Source: Bdellovibrionales bacterium (GTDB taxonomy: Bacteria; Bdellovibrionota; UBA1018). From it: 64,000 bases of DNA. Within the stretch, counting starts at the first letter, position 1. Each line of letters begins with the position of its first letter. The DNA lies in assembly GCA_016786465.1 (NCBI GenBank), contig JAEUWC010000002.1, forward strand, positions 124,001-188,000, given 5' to 3'. The notes below the pieces were generated by a model, which had not been told where the DNA came from, searched no databases, and saw nothing but the letters and a program-made list of their open reading frames with translations. Below are positions 8,505 through 16,898 of this stretch, in pieces. A program made the position numbers and the translations under genes.

Positions 8505-9227
8505 ATGTCCGTTTCCACACGCGCGCTTCAATCCTTTCTGGTCGATTCCTTCAAGCTTCTGGCGCAAGCCTATGAAATCCTGACGGCCACCGAAAAAGCG
8601 TGGGCGGATGGTGTTGCCGTCGACCCCGAAGAAATCCGAAAGTTCTTTCACCGCGTGCACACTTTGAAAGGCACTTCGACCATGATCCCGGGTGGGGATT
8701 TCATCGTGTCGGCACTGACGACCCTTGAAGATCAGGTGTTTTCACGTCCATTTGCGGAAGTTGCCGCGGATTGGTCCTGGATTCCATTTGCGAAAAAGCG
8801 CCTGGAACTTTCCAAGCGTGCATTGATCGCTTTGAAGGAAAGAATGGTCACCACGCCGACGCCCATGGTTCCGCAAGACTATGGCATTGTGGCGAAGGTC
8901 GTTCTTTCAGACGAATCGTTCTTGGTTTGGTTTCCAAATTCCAGCCTGACCCGTGTGATCAGCCCCGAAGAAATTCAGGGGCAAGAAAAGCTATGCCTTT
9001 CAGGTGAATGGGTTCCGGTTCTGGGCCGCTCAAGCAGTCCTGAAACCTTTCGAATTCCATTCGGTCTAGGCGTTCGTTTCGAAGGTCGACAACTGGTCTT
9101 GGCTGTCCAAGAATTTGTTCAACTGACCGGATGGCGCGAAGCATCGCAAGTCGGCGCACGCGAAGGGATTTCGTTTCTGATGCACTACGCCAATCGAAAC
9201 CAAAAGCAGCCTAGCGAAGCGGCTTAG
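8505..9227 (+). CDS. Hpt-domain phosphotransfer protein with extra C-terminal domain
   Basis: About 240 residues. The first 110 form an Hpt helix bundle with the phospho-acceptor in FFHRVHTLKGTST (His52), the motif used in multistep phosphorelays and by CheA. The remaining 120 residues (about 125-225) are strand-rich, and the segment GLGVRFEGRQLVLAVQEFVQL resembles a CheW-like fold, though weakly. There is no kinase domain, so this is a stand-alone phosphotransfer module. ATG at 8505 is used; a TTG directly before it is possible. sdhA starts 20 bases downstream, but a shared function is not evident. Confidence 0.75.
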   Translation: MSVSTRALQSFLVDSFKLLAQAYEILTATEKAWADGVAVDPEEIRKFFHRVHTLKGTSTMIPGGDFIVSALTTLEDQVFSRPFAEVAADWSWIPFAKKRLELSKRALIALKERMVTTPTPMVPQDYGIVAKVVLSDESFLVWFPNSSLTRVISPEEIQGQEKLCLSGEWVPVLGRSSSPETFRIPFGLGVRFEGRQLVLAVQEFVQLTGWREASQVGAREGISFLMHYANRNQKQPSEAA

Positions 9228-9247
9228 GACGGTTTATAAATAGATTC

Positions 9248-11059
9248 ATGACGCAACCTCATGGATCTTCTGCACCCAAATCCAATCGCATTGCAATTGT
9301 CGGCGGCGGTCTTGCCGGACTGATGACGACGATCCGAGCCTGCGAGGCCGGAATGGAAGTCGATCTTTTTTCGGTCGTTCCTGTGAAACGTTCACACAGT
9401 GTTTGCGCACAAGGCGGAATCAACGGCGCCGTGAACACCAAGGGCGAAGGCGACAGCCCTGCAGAACATTTTGACGACACCGTTTACGGCGGTGACTTCT
9501 TGGCCAACCAACCGCCGGTTCAGAAGATGACCGACATGGCGCCAGGAATTATTTATCTGATGGATCGCTTGGGTGTTCCGTTCAATCGCACCGCAGAAGG
9601 GCTTTTGGATTTCCGTCGTTTCGGCGGAACAAAACACCATCGTACCGCTTTTGCCGGAGCGTCCACAGGTCAGCAACTTTTGTACGCTTTGGATGAACAA
9701 GTTCGTCGCTTTGAAGCCGAAGGAAAAGTTCGCAAGTTTGAAACCTGGGAATATCTTCAGACCATCGTCGACGAAGACGGCACTGCTTGCGGAATCGTCG
9801 CGACCAACGTTTTTTCGATGGAAGTTCGTTCGTTCCCAGCCGCTGCGGTCGCACTGGCGACGGGCGGCCCCGGAATGCTTTTTGGAAAATCCACGAATTC
9901 GATTATCAACACCGGTGCTGCTGCGGCAGTCACGTATCTTCAGGGCGCATCGTACGCCAACGGTGAAATGATTCAGATTCACCCGACCGCGATTCCCGGC
10001 CCCGACAAGCTTCGCTTGATGTCGGAATCCGCGCGCGGTGAAGGCGGACGCGTCTGGGTGCCCAAAGACGGAAAGCCTTGGTACTTCCTAGAAGAAATGT
10101 ATCCGGCGTACGGAAACTTGGTTCCACGCGACATCGCCACCCGCGCGATTCACAAAGTCGTTTACGACATGAACCTGGGCCTAAACGGCGAAGCGGTCGT
10201 TTACCTGGATCTTTCGCATATTCCTGCCGACACTCTTCGCAAGAAGTTGGGCGCGATCATGGATATCTATGAAAAGTTCATGGGCGACGATCCAACGAAA
10301 GTCCCAATGAAAGTTTTCCCTGCGGTCCACTATTCGATGGGCGGACTATGGGTGGATTACAATCAAATGACGAATATCCCAGGCTTGTTTGCGGTGGGTG
10401 AATGCGACTATTCGATTCACGGCGCAAACCGATTGGGCGCGAATTCGCTTCTTTCCTGTATTTATGCGGGAATGGTCGCGGGTCCGCAGATGGCGAAGTT
10501 TGCCAAGAACCGCAAGCGCGCCATGGACAAGGTCGCTTCCAGCATTTTCGAAACCGCAGCGAAGGCCCAGATCCAGCAAATCGAATCGGTGAAGAAAATG
10601 GATGGAACCGAAAATCCGTACAATTTGGGACGCGAACTGGGCGATTGGATGACCCGAAACGTGACGGTGACCCGTTACAACGACAAGTTGAAGCAGACCG
10701 ACGACAAGATCCAAGAACTGCAAGCGCGTTGGCACAAGATCGGAATTGCGGACAAGGGCGGTTGGGCGAATCAAGCGGTTCACCAAACCCGTCAGCTTTG
10801 GTCGATGCTGCAGCTTGCGCGCGTGGTAACCATCGGCGCACTAAAACGCGATGAAAGTCGAGGAGCCCACTACAAACCCGATTTCCCGAATCGCGACGAC
10901 GAAAAATTCATGAAGACCACCATGGCGAAGTATCAGGGTAACGGTGCTGCGCCTGGATCGAAGGACGCGGGACAGCCGACTTTCAGTTACGAAGCGGTCG
11001 ATGTGTCGCTAGTGAAGCCACGGCCCCGGAAGTACGACGTCGATAAACAGAAAAGCTAA
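9248..11059 (+). CDS. sdhA: Succinate dehydrogenase/fumarate reductase flavoprotein subunit
   Basis: This 603-residue flavoprotein oxidises succinate to fumarate or runs the reverse reaction. It has the dinucleotide-binding GGGLAGL (19-25), the histidine that binds FAD covalently (His50 in KRSHSVCAQGG), the active-site stretch HPTAIPG with SESARGEGG, and HGANRLGANSLL. It resembles the B-type enzymes of delta/epsilon-like bacteria and Bacillus. sdhB follows 11 bases later. No cytochrome b anchor gene is present on either side, which is unusual. TATAAA at 9235-9240 sits only eight bases before the ATG and there is no evident Shine-Dalgarno sequence. Confidence 0.95.
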   Translation: MTQPHGSSAPKSNRIAIVGGGLAGLMTTIRACEAGMEVDLFSVVPVKRSHSVCAQGGINGAVNTKGEGDSPAEHFDDTVYGGDFLANQPPVQKMTDMAPGIIYLMDRLGVPFNRTAEGLLDFRRFGGTKHHRTAFAGASTGQQLLYALDEQVRRFEAEGKVRKFETWEYLQTIVDEDGTACGIVATNVFSMEVRSFPAAAVALATGGPGMLFGKSTNSIINTGAAAAVTYLQGASYANGEMIQIHPTAIPGPDKLRLMSESARGEGGRVWVPKDGKPWYFLEEMYPAYGNLVPRDIATRAIHKVVYDMNLGLNGEAVVYLDLSHIPADTLRKKLGAIMDIYEKFMGDDPTKVPMKVFPAVHYSMGGLWVDYNQMTNIPGLFAVGECDYSIHGANRLGANSLLSCIYAGMVAGPQMAKFAKNRKRAMDKVASSIFETAAKAQIQQIESVKKMDGTENPYNLGRELGDWMTRNVTVTRYNDKLKQTDDKIQELQARWHKIGIADKGGWANQAVHQTRQLWSMLQLARVVTIGALKRDESRGAHYKPDFPNRDDEKFMKTTMAKYQGNGAAPGSKDAGQPTFSYEAVDVSLVKPRPRKYDVDKQKS

Positions 11060-11070
11060 GGAAGGCCACC

Positions 11071-11820
11071 ATGAGTGAAAACAAGACGATCGAAATTCAA
11101 GTCAAACGCCAAGAAGGCCCCGGAAAGCCATCGCATTGGGAAACCTTCAAGATTCCATACAAGCCGAACATGAACGTGATCGCTTGCCTGATGGAACTTC
11201 AGATTTCGCCGGTGAATGCTGAAGGCAAGACGTCAACACCGCCTGCCTGGGAAGCCGCTTGTTTGGAAGAAGTTTGCGGAACCTGTTCCATGATCGTGAA
11301 CGGCCGCCCCCGCCAGGCGTGTACGGCATTGATCGATAAGCTGGAACAACCCATCCGCCTAGAACCCTTTTCGAAATTTCCAATCGTTCGCGATTTGATT
11401 ACGGATCGCACGCGGATGTTTGATCACTTGAAGCAAGTGAAAGCCTGGATCAACATCGACGGAACACACGATCTGGGTCCTGGACCCAAGTATTCGCAAG
11501 AACTGGCGCTGTCGCGCTACAAGATGTCTGAATGCATGACCTGCGGATGCTGTTTGGAAGCTTGTCCGAATTACGGTCCGCAGTCGAAGTTCATCGGACC
11601 GCAAGCGATCAACCAAGTCCGTCTTTTCAACGATCACCCCAGCGGCGAAATGAACGCTTCCGAACGTCTGGAAGCCGTCATGGGCGAAGGCGGCGTGAAC
11701 GATTGCGGCGATGCCCAGAACTGCGTGAAGGCTTGCCCCAAGCAGATCCCGCTTACGGAATCAATTGCGACCATCAGCCGCGATACAACCCGCTTGGCAT
11801 TCAAAAAGCTTTTCGGATAG
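11071..11820 (+). CDS. sdhB: Succinate dehydrogenase/fumarate reductase iron-sulfur subunit
   Basis: This 249-residue subunit passes electrons from SdhA towards quinone through three clusters. The [2Fe-2S] ligands are Cys64, Cys69, Cys72 and Cys84. The [4Fe-4S] motif is CMTCGCCLEACP, and the [3Fe-4S] set begins CGDAQNC and ends KACPKQIP. All cluster ligands are present. An AAGGAAGGCC run precedes the ATG, and the gene is 11 bases behind sdhA. The subunit normally docks on a membrane cytochrome b, whose gene is missing here, so either the anchor is encoded elsewhere or the complex is unusual. Confidence 0.95.
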   Translation: MSENKTIEIQVKRQEGPGKPSHWETFKIPYKPNMNVIACLMELQISPVNAEGKTSTPPAWEAACLEEVCGTCSMIVNGRPRQACTALIDKLEQPIRLEPFSKFPIVRDLITDRTRMFDHLKQVKAWINIDGTHDLGPGPKYSQELALSRYKMSECMTCGCCLEACPNYGPQSKFIGPQAINQVRLFNDHPSGEMNASERLEAVMGEGGVNDCGDAQNCVKACPKQIPLTESIATISRDTTRLAFKKLFG

Positions 11821-11825
11821 GGCAC

Positions 11826-11858
11826 TTACGGCAGTTACAAACGGTTACAAAGATTTAC
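11826..11858 (+). promoter_or_regulatory. Four phased TTAC boxes, probable OmpR/CpxR-type regulator site
   Basis: TTAC occurs at 11826, 11835, 11845 and 11855, so the steps are 9, 10 and 10 bases and all boxes face the same side of the helix. The middle two extend to GTTACAAA. OmpR/PhoB-family regulators bind such tandem direct repeats, and CpxR uses GTAAA repeats at similar spacing. The site is 65-97 bases upstream of an operon that itself encodes an OmpR-family regulator, so autoregulation is the natural reading. Inference only. Confidence 0.5.
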
Positions 11859-11888
11859 CTGGCTGAAAAGACCCAGCGCCTGCGGAGT

Positions 11889-11905
11889 CGTATTCTGGGA
11901 ATACG
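11889..11905. repeat. Inverted repeat in the leader of the Spy/CpxP-like gene
   Basis: CGTATTC-TGG-GAATACG is a perfect seven-base inverted repeat ending 17 bases before the ATG. The left arm contains TATTCT, a possible weak -10 element. It could be an operator or a short hairpin near the ribosome binding site. Confidence 0.35.
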
Positions 11906-11922
11906 AAAGAAGGAAACAATCT

Positions 11923-12378
11923 ATGAAAACTCCGTATCACGCATTTAGGAAACTGGGCTTTGTCGTTCTAGGAATTGCGACCCTGGGGATCGCGCCACTG
12001 GCATTCAGTGGGTGCCGCCACCATCGTTCACCCGAACATCGGGCTGAATGGGTCGTTAAAAAAATCAAAGGTGAATTGGATCTGACTGAAGTTCAGGTCG
12101 CCAAGTTGAATTCGATCAAGGATGAATTCTTGGCTGAACGCAAAGCGCACGATTCCAAGCGTCGCCTGGCCATGGACGAATTCTTGAAACAGGTTCGTAG
12201 TGACAAGATGGACACTGCAAAAATTCAAGGGTTGATCGACGAAAGACGAACCCACATGGATCAGGTGGGTCCTAAGATCGTCGCAAGAATTGCAGAATTT
12301 CATGCGATGCTGACCCCCGAGCAACGCAATAAGGCGGCTGACAAACTTCAGAAGTTTGCAGATCGATTCAACGACTAA
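11923..12378 (+). CDS. Spy/CpxP-like periplasmic protein, probable lipoprotein
   Basis: The 151-residue protein has a signal sequence ending in AFSGC (Cys31), a possible lipobox. A helical body follows with the two hallmarks of the Spy/CpxP family: LTEVQ at 54-58 and LTPEQ at 130-134. Spy is a chaperone, and CpxP is both an adaptor and a negative regulator of the sensor CpxA. The response regulator gene starts only five bases downstream, and its kinase follows, so a CpxP-like job of restraining that kinase is a reasonable inference. Strong AGAAGGAAA purines precede the ATG. Histidines directly after the cysteine (CRHHR) could bind metal. Confidence 0.8.
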   Translation: MKTPYHAFRKLGFVVLGIATLGIAPLAFSGCRHHRSPEHRAEWVVKKIKGELDLTEVQVAKLNSIKDEFLAERKAHDSKRRLAMDEFLKQVRSDKMDTAKIQGLIDERRTHMDQVGPKIVARIAEFHAMLTPEQRNKAADKLQKFADRFND

Positions 12379-12383
12379 ATCGT

Positions 12384-13088
12384 ATGCGATCGATCTGGAT
12401 CATTGAAGACGACGCAAAGATTGGGAAGCTTTTGTCGACCTATCTTTCCGGCTTCGGATTTCAGATTCAGCTTCGTACGGGGGTTTCCCCGGAATCTTGG
12501 GCCGCGTTTTTCGATGAATTGAAGAACGCGGCCCCAAGCCTTTTGGTGATCGACATCATGCTACCGGGACTGGACGGACTGGAAATCTGCCGGCGCATTC
12601 GAAAAAGTTCCCAGTTCCCCGTGATCTTGCTTACGGCGCGAGGAGAACTTCCCGACCGAGTCGCAGGCCTGGAAGTGGGCGCAGACGACTATCTTTCCAA
12701 GCCATTTGAACCCCGCGAATTGGTCGCCCGTATCGAAGCCGTTTTGCGTCGTACTGAAAAATCGGCGTCGGCCGGTGATTCAAGCGGCATCGAAATCATC
12801 GGGCCCTTCACATGGTCACGTTCCAAAATGGAAGTCACTTTGAACGGAAAAGCCATCGAACTGACGTCCGGAGAATATGACCTTCTGGCATGCCTGATGT
12901 CCGATCCCGGAAAAGTATTTTCGCGCGACGAATTGATGGATCGCTTGAAGGGTCAGGATTTTGAATCCTTTGATCGTTCCATTGATATTGCCGTTTCAAG
13001 AATTCGCCAAAAGTTGGGGGATGATCCCAAAACTTCCAAACTGATTAAGACCATTCGAGGGAAGGGCTATGTCCTTCTGAAACCGTGA
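12384..13088 (+). CDS. OmpR-family response regulator, CpxR-like
   Basis: This 234-residue regulator has a receiver domain with the acidic pair EDD (8-10), phospho-acceptor Asp57 in VIDIMLPG, the Thr in LLTARGE and Lys in LSKPF. A winged-helix DNA-binding domain follows (about 130-232; VFSRDELMDRLKGQ and the closing TIRGKGYVL). It is five bases behind the Spy/CpxP-like gene and overlaps the kinase gene by four bases, so the three form one Cpx-type envelope stress unit. The phased TTAC boxes upstream of the operon are its likely target. Confidence 0.93.
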   Translation: MRSIWIIEDDAKIGKLLSTYLSGFGFQIQLRTGVSPESWAAFFDELKNAAPSLLVIDIMLPGLDGLEICRRIRKSSQFPVILLTARGELPDRVAGLEVGADDYLSKPFEPRELVARIEAVLRRTEKSASAGDSSGIEIIGPFTWSRSKMEVTLNGKAIELTSGEYDLLACLMSDPGKVFSRDELMDRLKGQDFESFDRSIDIAVSRIRQKLGDDPKTSKLIKTIRGKGYVLLKP

Positions 13089-14443
13089 TGAAAGCCCACT
13101 TAAATTTTTTCCCAAGAGCATTTCGGCTGGGTCTTTTGTGGAAACTATTCACGGTCTTTCTTCTTGCGGGCCTAGCCGGAGCCTTGGTGATCGGAGCGTA
13201 TTTTCGCTGGGTTTTTAATCCCGCTTATCATTCCAACAGCCCAGCTGTTCAGAATTTGAATCAGTATGCGGACTACCTTTTGAAGGACATGGGCGAACCC
13301 CCGATCCCTGAAAAAGCAAAGCCGCTTGCGCAGAAGCTTTCTTTGGGGATTCGGATTTCCGATTCCAAATCCGATTGGGCCACGGATGATGGCGTTCCTA
13401 GTTGGATTGACATTGAAAGCAAAAGCCACTTTCGCCACCATGCGACCGCGTCGGATCGGGGTCCTGTGTTGGTGGGGCGTTACCAACGGTTTCCTTTCGC
13501 CATTTTTGAAAGAAACGGACGCAAAGTCTTCATTATGGCCAGGGTTAGAACCCCAATGGAAGACGGTTCAGGGTTTCCTATCGAAGCGGGTGTCTTTCTT
13601 TTGGTGGGTCTGCTTTTGGTCTTCTTTGGGTTGTTCTGGTCCGTGCGCAGGATGCTTCGACCGCTGGTCGTCTTAAACGATGCGGTTCACCAGGCCGGGC
13701 AGGGGCAGCTAGGCATACGGGTTCCTGTCACAGGTCAGGATGAAATCGGTCGTTTGGGAAATTCATTCAATGAAATGTCCTTGAACCTGAAACGAACTTT
13801 GGAATCTCGCGATCAACTTCTTCGCGACGTTTCCCACGAATTACGGACCCCGTTGACCCGGATTCGTCTGGCGACCGAACTTCTCAAGTCAGGTTCCGAG
13901 CGGGATTCCATTCAAGAAGATCTTCGGGAACTGGACACCTTGATCGGTCGGGTTCTGGACTATTCAAAGTTTGATGCATCCAAAGCACAGTCCCCGGTCA
14001 TTGTTCAATCTGACGACGCAGTTCGCGAAGCCTTGAAGTCTTTTTCCGCGACGGAAAAAGCCAAGGTTCAGTTGAAAGTCACCAGCGTTTCTTTCACCTT
14101 TCAAGGTGAGGTTTTTTGGTTGGCTCGAGCCTTGCGCAACGTCATTGAAAACGCGCTGAAGTTCAGTCCCGAAGATCGGGCGGTTGAACTTGAAGTCTTT
14201 TCCGAAGGGGGCCAGGTGGTTTTCCGGATTGTGGATCAGGGTGAAGGAATTTCGGCAGAAGACCAGAAGAAGATTTTTGATCCGTTCTTTCGTTCAGAAC
14301 CTTCTCGTAGCAAGAAGATCGATGGCATCGGCTTGGGTCTGAGTCTGACCAAGCGGGTGATTGAAACGGGCGGTGGAAAAATTCAGATCCAAAGCGAAAA
14401 AGGCCAGGGGACCCAGGTGCGGATCGATTTTCCGAAGGCGTAA
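13085..14443 (+). CDS. Envelope-sensing histidine kinase, CpxA-like
   Basis: This 452-residue kinase has two membrane segments (about 18-40 and 168-188) enclosing a periplasmic region of roughly 125 residues. A HAMP domain follows (about 190-245), then the phospho-acceptor His251 in DVSHELRTPLTRIRL and a HATPase domain with VIENALKFSP, DQGEGIS and GIGLGLSLTKRV. The periplasmic part contains a His cluster (SHFRHHA) that might bind metal. The partner is the preceding regulator, whose stop codon overlaps the start. GTG at 13085 or ATG at 13088 could be used. Confidence 0.92.
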   Translation: MMKAHLNFFPRAFRLGLLWKLFTVFLLAGLAGALVIGAYFRWVFNPAYHSNSPAVQNLNQYADYLLKDMGEPPIPEKAKPLAQKLSLGIRISDSKSDWATDDGVPSWIDIESKSHFRHHATASDRGPVLVGRYQRFPFAIFERNGRKVFIMARVRTPMEDGSGFPIEAGVFLLVGLLLVFFGLFWSVRRMLRPLVVLNDAVHQAGQGQLGIRVPVTGQDEIGRLGNSFNEMSLNLKRTLESRDQLLRDVSHELRTPLTRIRLATELLKSGSERDSIQEDLRELDTLIGRVLDYSKFDASKAQSPVIVQSDDAVREALKSFSATEKAKVQLKVTSVSFTFQGEVFWLARALRNVIENALKFSPEDRAVELEVFSEGGQVVFRIVDQGEGISAEDQKKIFDPFFRSEPSRSKKIDGIGLGLSLTKRVIETGGGKIQIQSEKGQGTQVRIDFPKA

Positions 14444-14449
14444 AGTCGA

Positions 14450-15688
14450 CTAGCCCGCAAGAACCGCAGCGATTTGTTCCACGATCAAATCGCATTCTTC
14501 GATTCCAATGATTAGGGGCGGAGTAATCCGCATGGTCTGGTCGTGTGTGTCCTTGCAAAGGATTCCGCGAATGGCCAATTTTTCACAAACTGCGCGAGCC
14601 GGGCCGTATTCTTTCTTGAATTCAATTCCGATCATCAATCCTTTGCCCCGAACTTCTTGGATTGCGTGGGGTGCCTGAATTTCCCGGATTTTTTCGATCA
14701 AGTAGGCGCCCATTTCAGCTGAATTTTCGACCATCTTTTCGTCTTCCAACGCATTTAAGGCGGCCAACCCGATGGCTGCGGCCATGGGGTTTCCTCCAAA
14801 GGTGCTTCCGTGATCGCCTGGGTTGAAAACACCCATCACTTCTTTCGATGCCAGTGCAGCCGATACGGGATAGACGCCGCCGCCTAGGGCCTTGCCCAAA
14901 ATCAGTACATCGGGCTTGGCGTCGTCGTCGTGCTGATAGCAAAAGGTCCGGCCCGTACGCCCAAGGCCCGTTTGAATTTCATCGGCCATCAATAGAACGC
15001 CATTCTTTCGGCAAATTTTCGCGGCTTCGGTCAGGAATCCCTGCGGAGGAACGATCACTCCACCTTCGCCTTGAATCGGTTCGTAAAGGAAAGCGACCGT
15101 ATTTTCGTGAATCGCGGCCTTTAGCGCCTGTAGGTCGCCATACGGAATAACCCTAAAGCCAGGAGTGAAGGGGCCAAAGCCCGCGCGGTACTGGTTTTCG
15201 GTCGAAAAGGAAACGATCGTGGTGGTGCGCCCGTGAAAGTTGTTTTCGCACACGATGATTTCGGCACGGTCCTGGACGACTTTCTTTTTCAGGTAACCCC
15301 ACTTGCGCGCCATTTTGATGGCCGTTTCAACAGCTTCTGCGCCCGTGTTCATCGGTAGCGCCATTTCCATTCCGGCGACCTGGCAAAGTTTTTTTAGAAA
15401 GACCCCCATCTGATCGTTGTGAAACGCGCGGGAACTTAGGGTCAGGCGCGAAGCCTGGTCGTTCATCGCGGCCAAAATCTTGGGGTGGCGGTGACCATGG
15501 TTTAAGGCCGAATAGGCGGACAAGGCGTCCAAGTACTTCTTGCCTTCCGTGTCCCAAACATAAGCGCCTTTGCCTTTGGACAAGACCACGGGCAAAGGTT
15601 TGTAGTTTTTTGCGCTGTAATTTTCGACGTCCTTAAAAACTTGATCTTCTCCGGGACGGGCTGCGGTCCATTTTTTCCAGAAGCTCAT
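14450..15688 (-). CDS. rocD: Ornithine aminotransferase (class III)
   Basis: This PLP enzyme transfers the delta-amino group of ornithine to 2-oxoglutarate, giving glutamate semialdehyde. The 412 residues align with ornithine-oxo-acid transaminases rather than acetylornithine ones: the N-terminal NYKPLPVVLSKGKGAYVWD, then LSAYSALNHGHRHPK, NTGAEAVETAIK, the FHGRT motif, DEIQTGLGRTG and the PLP lysine in ILGKALGGG. It overlaps the upstream M20 peptidase gene by four bases, suggesting a linked job in amino-acid breakdown, for example using arginine or ornithine from peptides. Other class III aminotransferase functions cannot be fully excluded. Confidence 0.9.
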   Translation of the reverse strand: MSFWKKWTAARPGEDQVFKDVENYSAKNYKPLPVVLSKGKGAYVWDTEGKKYLDALSAYSALNHGHRHPKILAAMNDQASRLTLSSRAFHNDQMGVFLKKLCQVAGMEMALPMNTGAEAVETAIKMARKWGYLKKKVVQDRAEIIVCENNFHGRTTTIVSFSTENQYRAGFGPFTPGFRVIPYGDLQALKAAIHENTVAFLYEPIQGEGGVIVPPQGFLTEAAKICRKNGVLLMADEIQTGLGRTGRTFCYQHDDDAKPDVLILGKALGGGVYPVSAALASKEVMGVFNPGDHGSTFGGNPMAAAIGLAALNALEDEKMVENSAEMGAYLIEKIREIQAPHAIQEVRGKGLMIGIEFKKEYGPARAVCEKLAIRGILCKDTHDQTMRITPPLIIGIEECDLIVEQIAAVLAG

Positions 15689-16884
15689 GGTTGGGTGCTC
15701 TTTTTTCTGTGGGTGGGGACCTTACTTAGAAAGTCTGCCAAGGCTTCCGACCTTGTTTTCAAACTTTCCAAGAAAATCGTTTCTGTTTTTTGATGCATTC
15801 CAAATCCGGTGGCACCCAATCCATCCAAGATGATCAGTCCAGGACGGCTCATGTAGTTCACGTCGGCGGACCCTCCGCCTGAACCGGCTTTCAAAGTCTT
15901 CCCTTCGGCTTGCCCAAGACTTTTTAAATATTCATCGACCCATCGTCCCGTATCGGGTGAAGGACTTGGGACGGGTGGGCAGTCGTCGTCTAGGGTTAAA
16001 GAAATCTGAGCCCGCTTGCCGTCGACTGAAGGACGCGTGGATGGACGCGACATCAAGTCTGCGATTCGGGAATGGACCTGATCGCGTGATCCGAAATCGG
16101 AATAGCGCACATCGACCCGCGCATGCGCATGTCCGCAAACCACGTTCGTTCGTGTCCCGCCTTGGATGATTCCGGTTTGAACGCTGGCGCCAGGACTTTC
16201 GATACCAATTTTTTCTAATCCCACGATCTTGTGTGCCAGTTCGTGTGCCGCATTCACGCCTTTTTCCGGCTCGCGTCCTGAATGCGCTTCGGCGCCCTGA
16301 ACATCGATTCGATACCACCGATTCCCGCGACGGGTTTGAATGATGTCGCCCGTTTCCAAAGCGGGTTCAAACCCCAGTGCCATCCAGGTTTTTTTGCCGG
16401 TTTCAGCCAAAAACCCATGAAATCCTGGCGATCCGATTTCTTCGCTAGGCGCACAAATGAATTGAAGTGTGATTTCGGCAGACGCCTTCTTGGGTAGTCT
16501 TGAAAGAAAAAGCCTAAGGCCTTCTAGGGCGATCACGATTCCGCCCTTGTCATCAATGACGCCCGGGCCGGTTGCAGTTTTCCGATCTTTCGAAACTTTA
16601 AAGCCATGAAAACCGGAATCAAAAACGGTATCGGCGTGAGTAATCAGGGTGATGACGGGTGCGGAAACCGACTTTGATTTCATTTCGGCAAAAAGGAGCG
16701 CAGGAGACTTGACTGCTTTTTCAGGTCGGATTCGTCGGGTCTTGAAGCCCAGGCGTTTCAGTTCTGCTTCCGTCCATTTCAAAACTTTTTCGACGCCTTT
16801 GAAATCCGAAGTCGGTGAATCGATTTCGACCAATCGCTTTAAGCGTCCAATCAGGTCCGGTTGCTTGTCTTTCGAGCGTGCCAC
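15685..16884 (-). CDS. M20-family metallopeptidase, glutamate carboxypeptidase-like
   Basis: This 399-residue enzyme resembles carboxypeptidase G2 and related M20 peptidases. The metal-site motifs are visible: THADTVFDSGF (His/Asp), GPGVIDDKGG (bridging Asp), APSEEIGS (catalytic Glu) and a C-terminal histidine in TGFGMHQKTE. The lid domain has GNRWYRIDVQGAEAHSGREP. There is no signal peptide, so it should act in the cytoplasm on small N-acylated or peptide substrates. It shares a four-base overlap with rocD and follows the dacB gene by 14 bases, so all three could be transcribed together. Confidence 0.87.
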   Translation of the reverse strand: MARSKDKQPDLIGRLKRLVEIDSPTSDFKGVEKVLKWTEAELKRLGFKTRRIRPEKAVKSPALLFAEMKSKSVSAPVITLITHADTVFDSGFHGFKVSKDRKTATGPGVIDDKGGIVIALEGLRLFLSRLPKKASAEITLQFICAPSEEIGSPGFHGFLAETGKKTWMALGFEPALETGDIIQTRRGNRWYRIDVQGAEAHSGREPEKGVNAAHELAHKIVGLEKIGIESPGASVQTGIIQGGTRTNVVCGHAHARVDVRYSDFGSRDQVHSRIADLMSRPSTRPSVDGKRAQISLTLDDDCPPVPSPSPDTGRWVDEYLKSLGQAEGKTLKAGSGGGSADVNYMSRPGLIILDGLGATGFGMHQKTETIFLESLKTRSEALADFLSKVPTHRKKSTQP

Positions 16885-16898
16885 GCCCTTAGTCTAAG

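Noticed and set aside
9392-9982. Open frame of 196 residues on the minus strand inside sdhA
   Set aside because: It lies wholly within a strongly conserved gene on the other strand and has no motif of its own.
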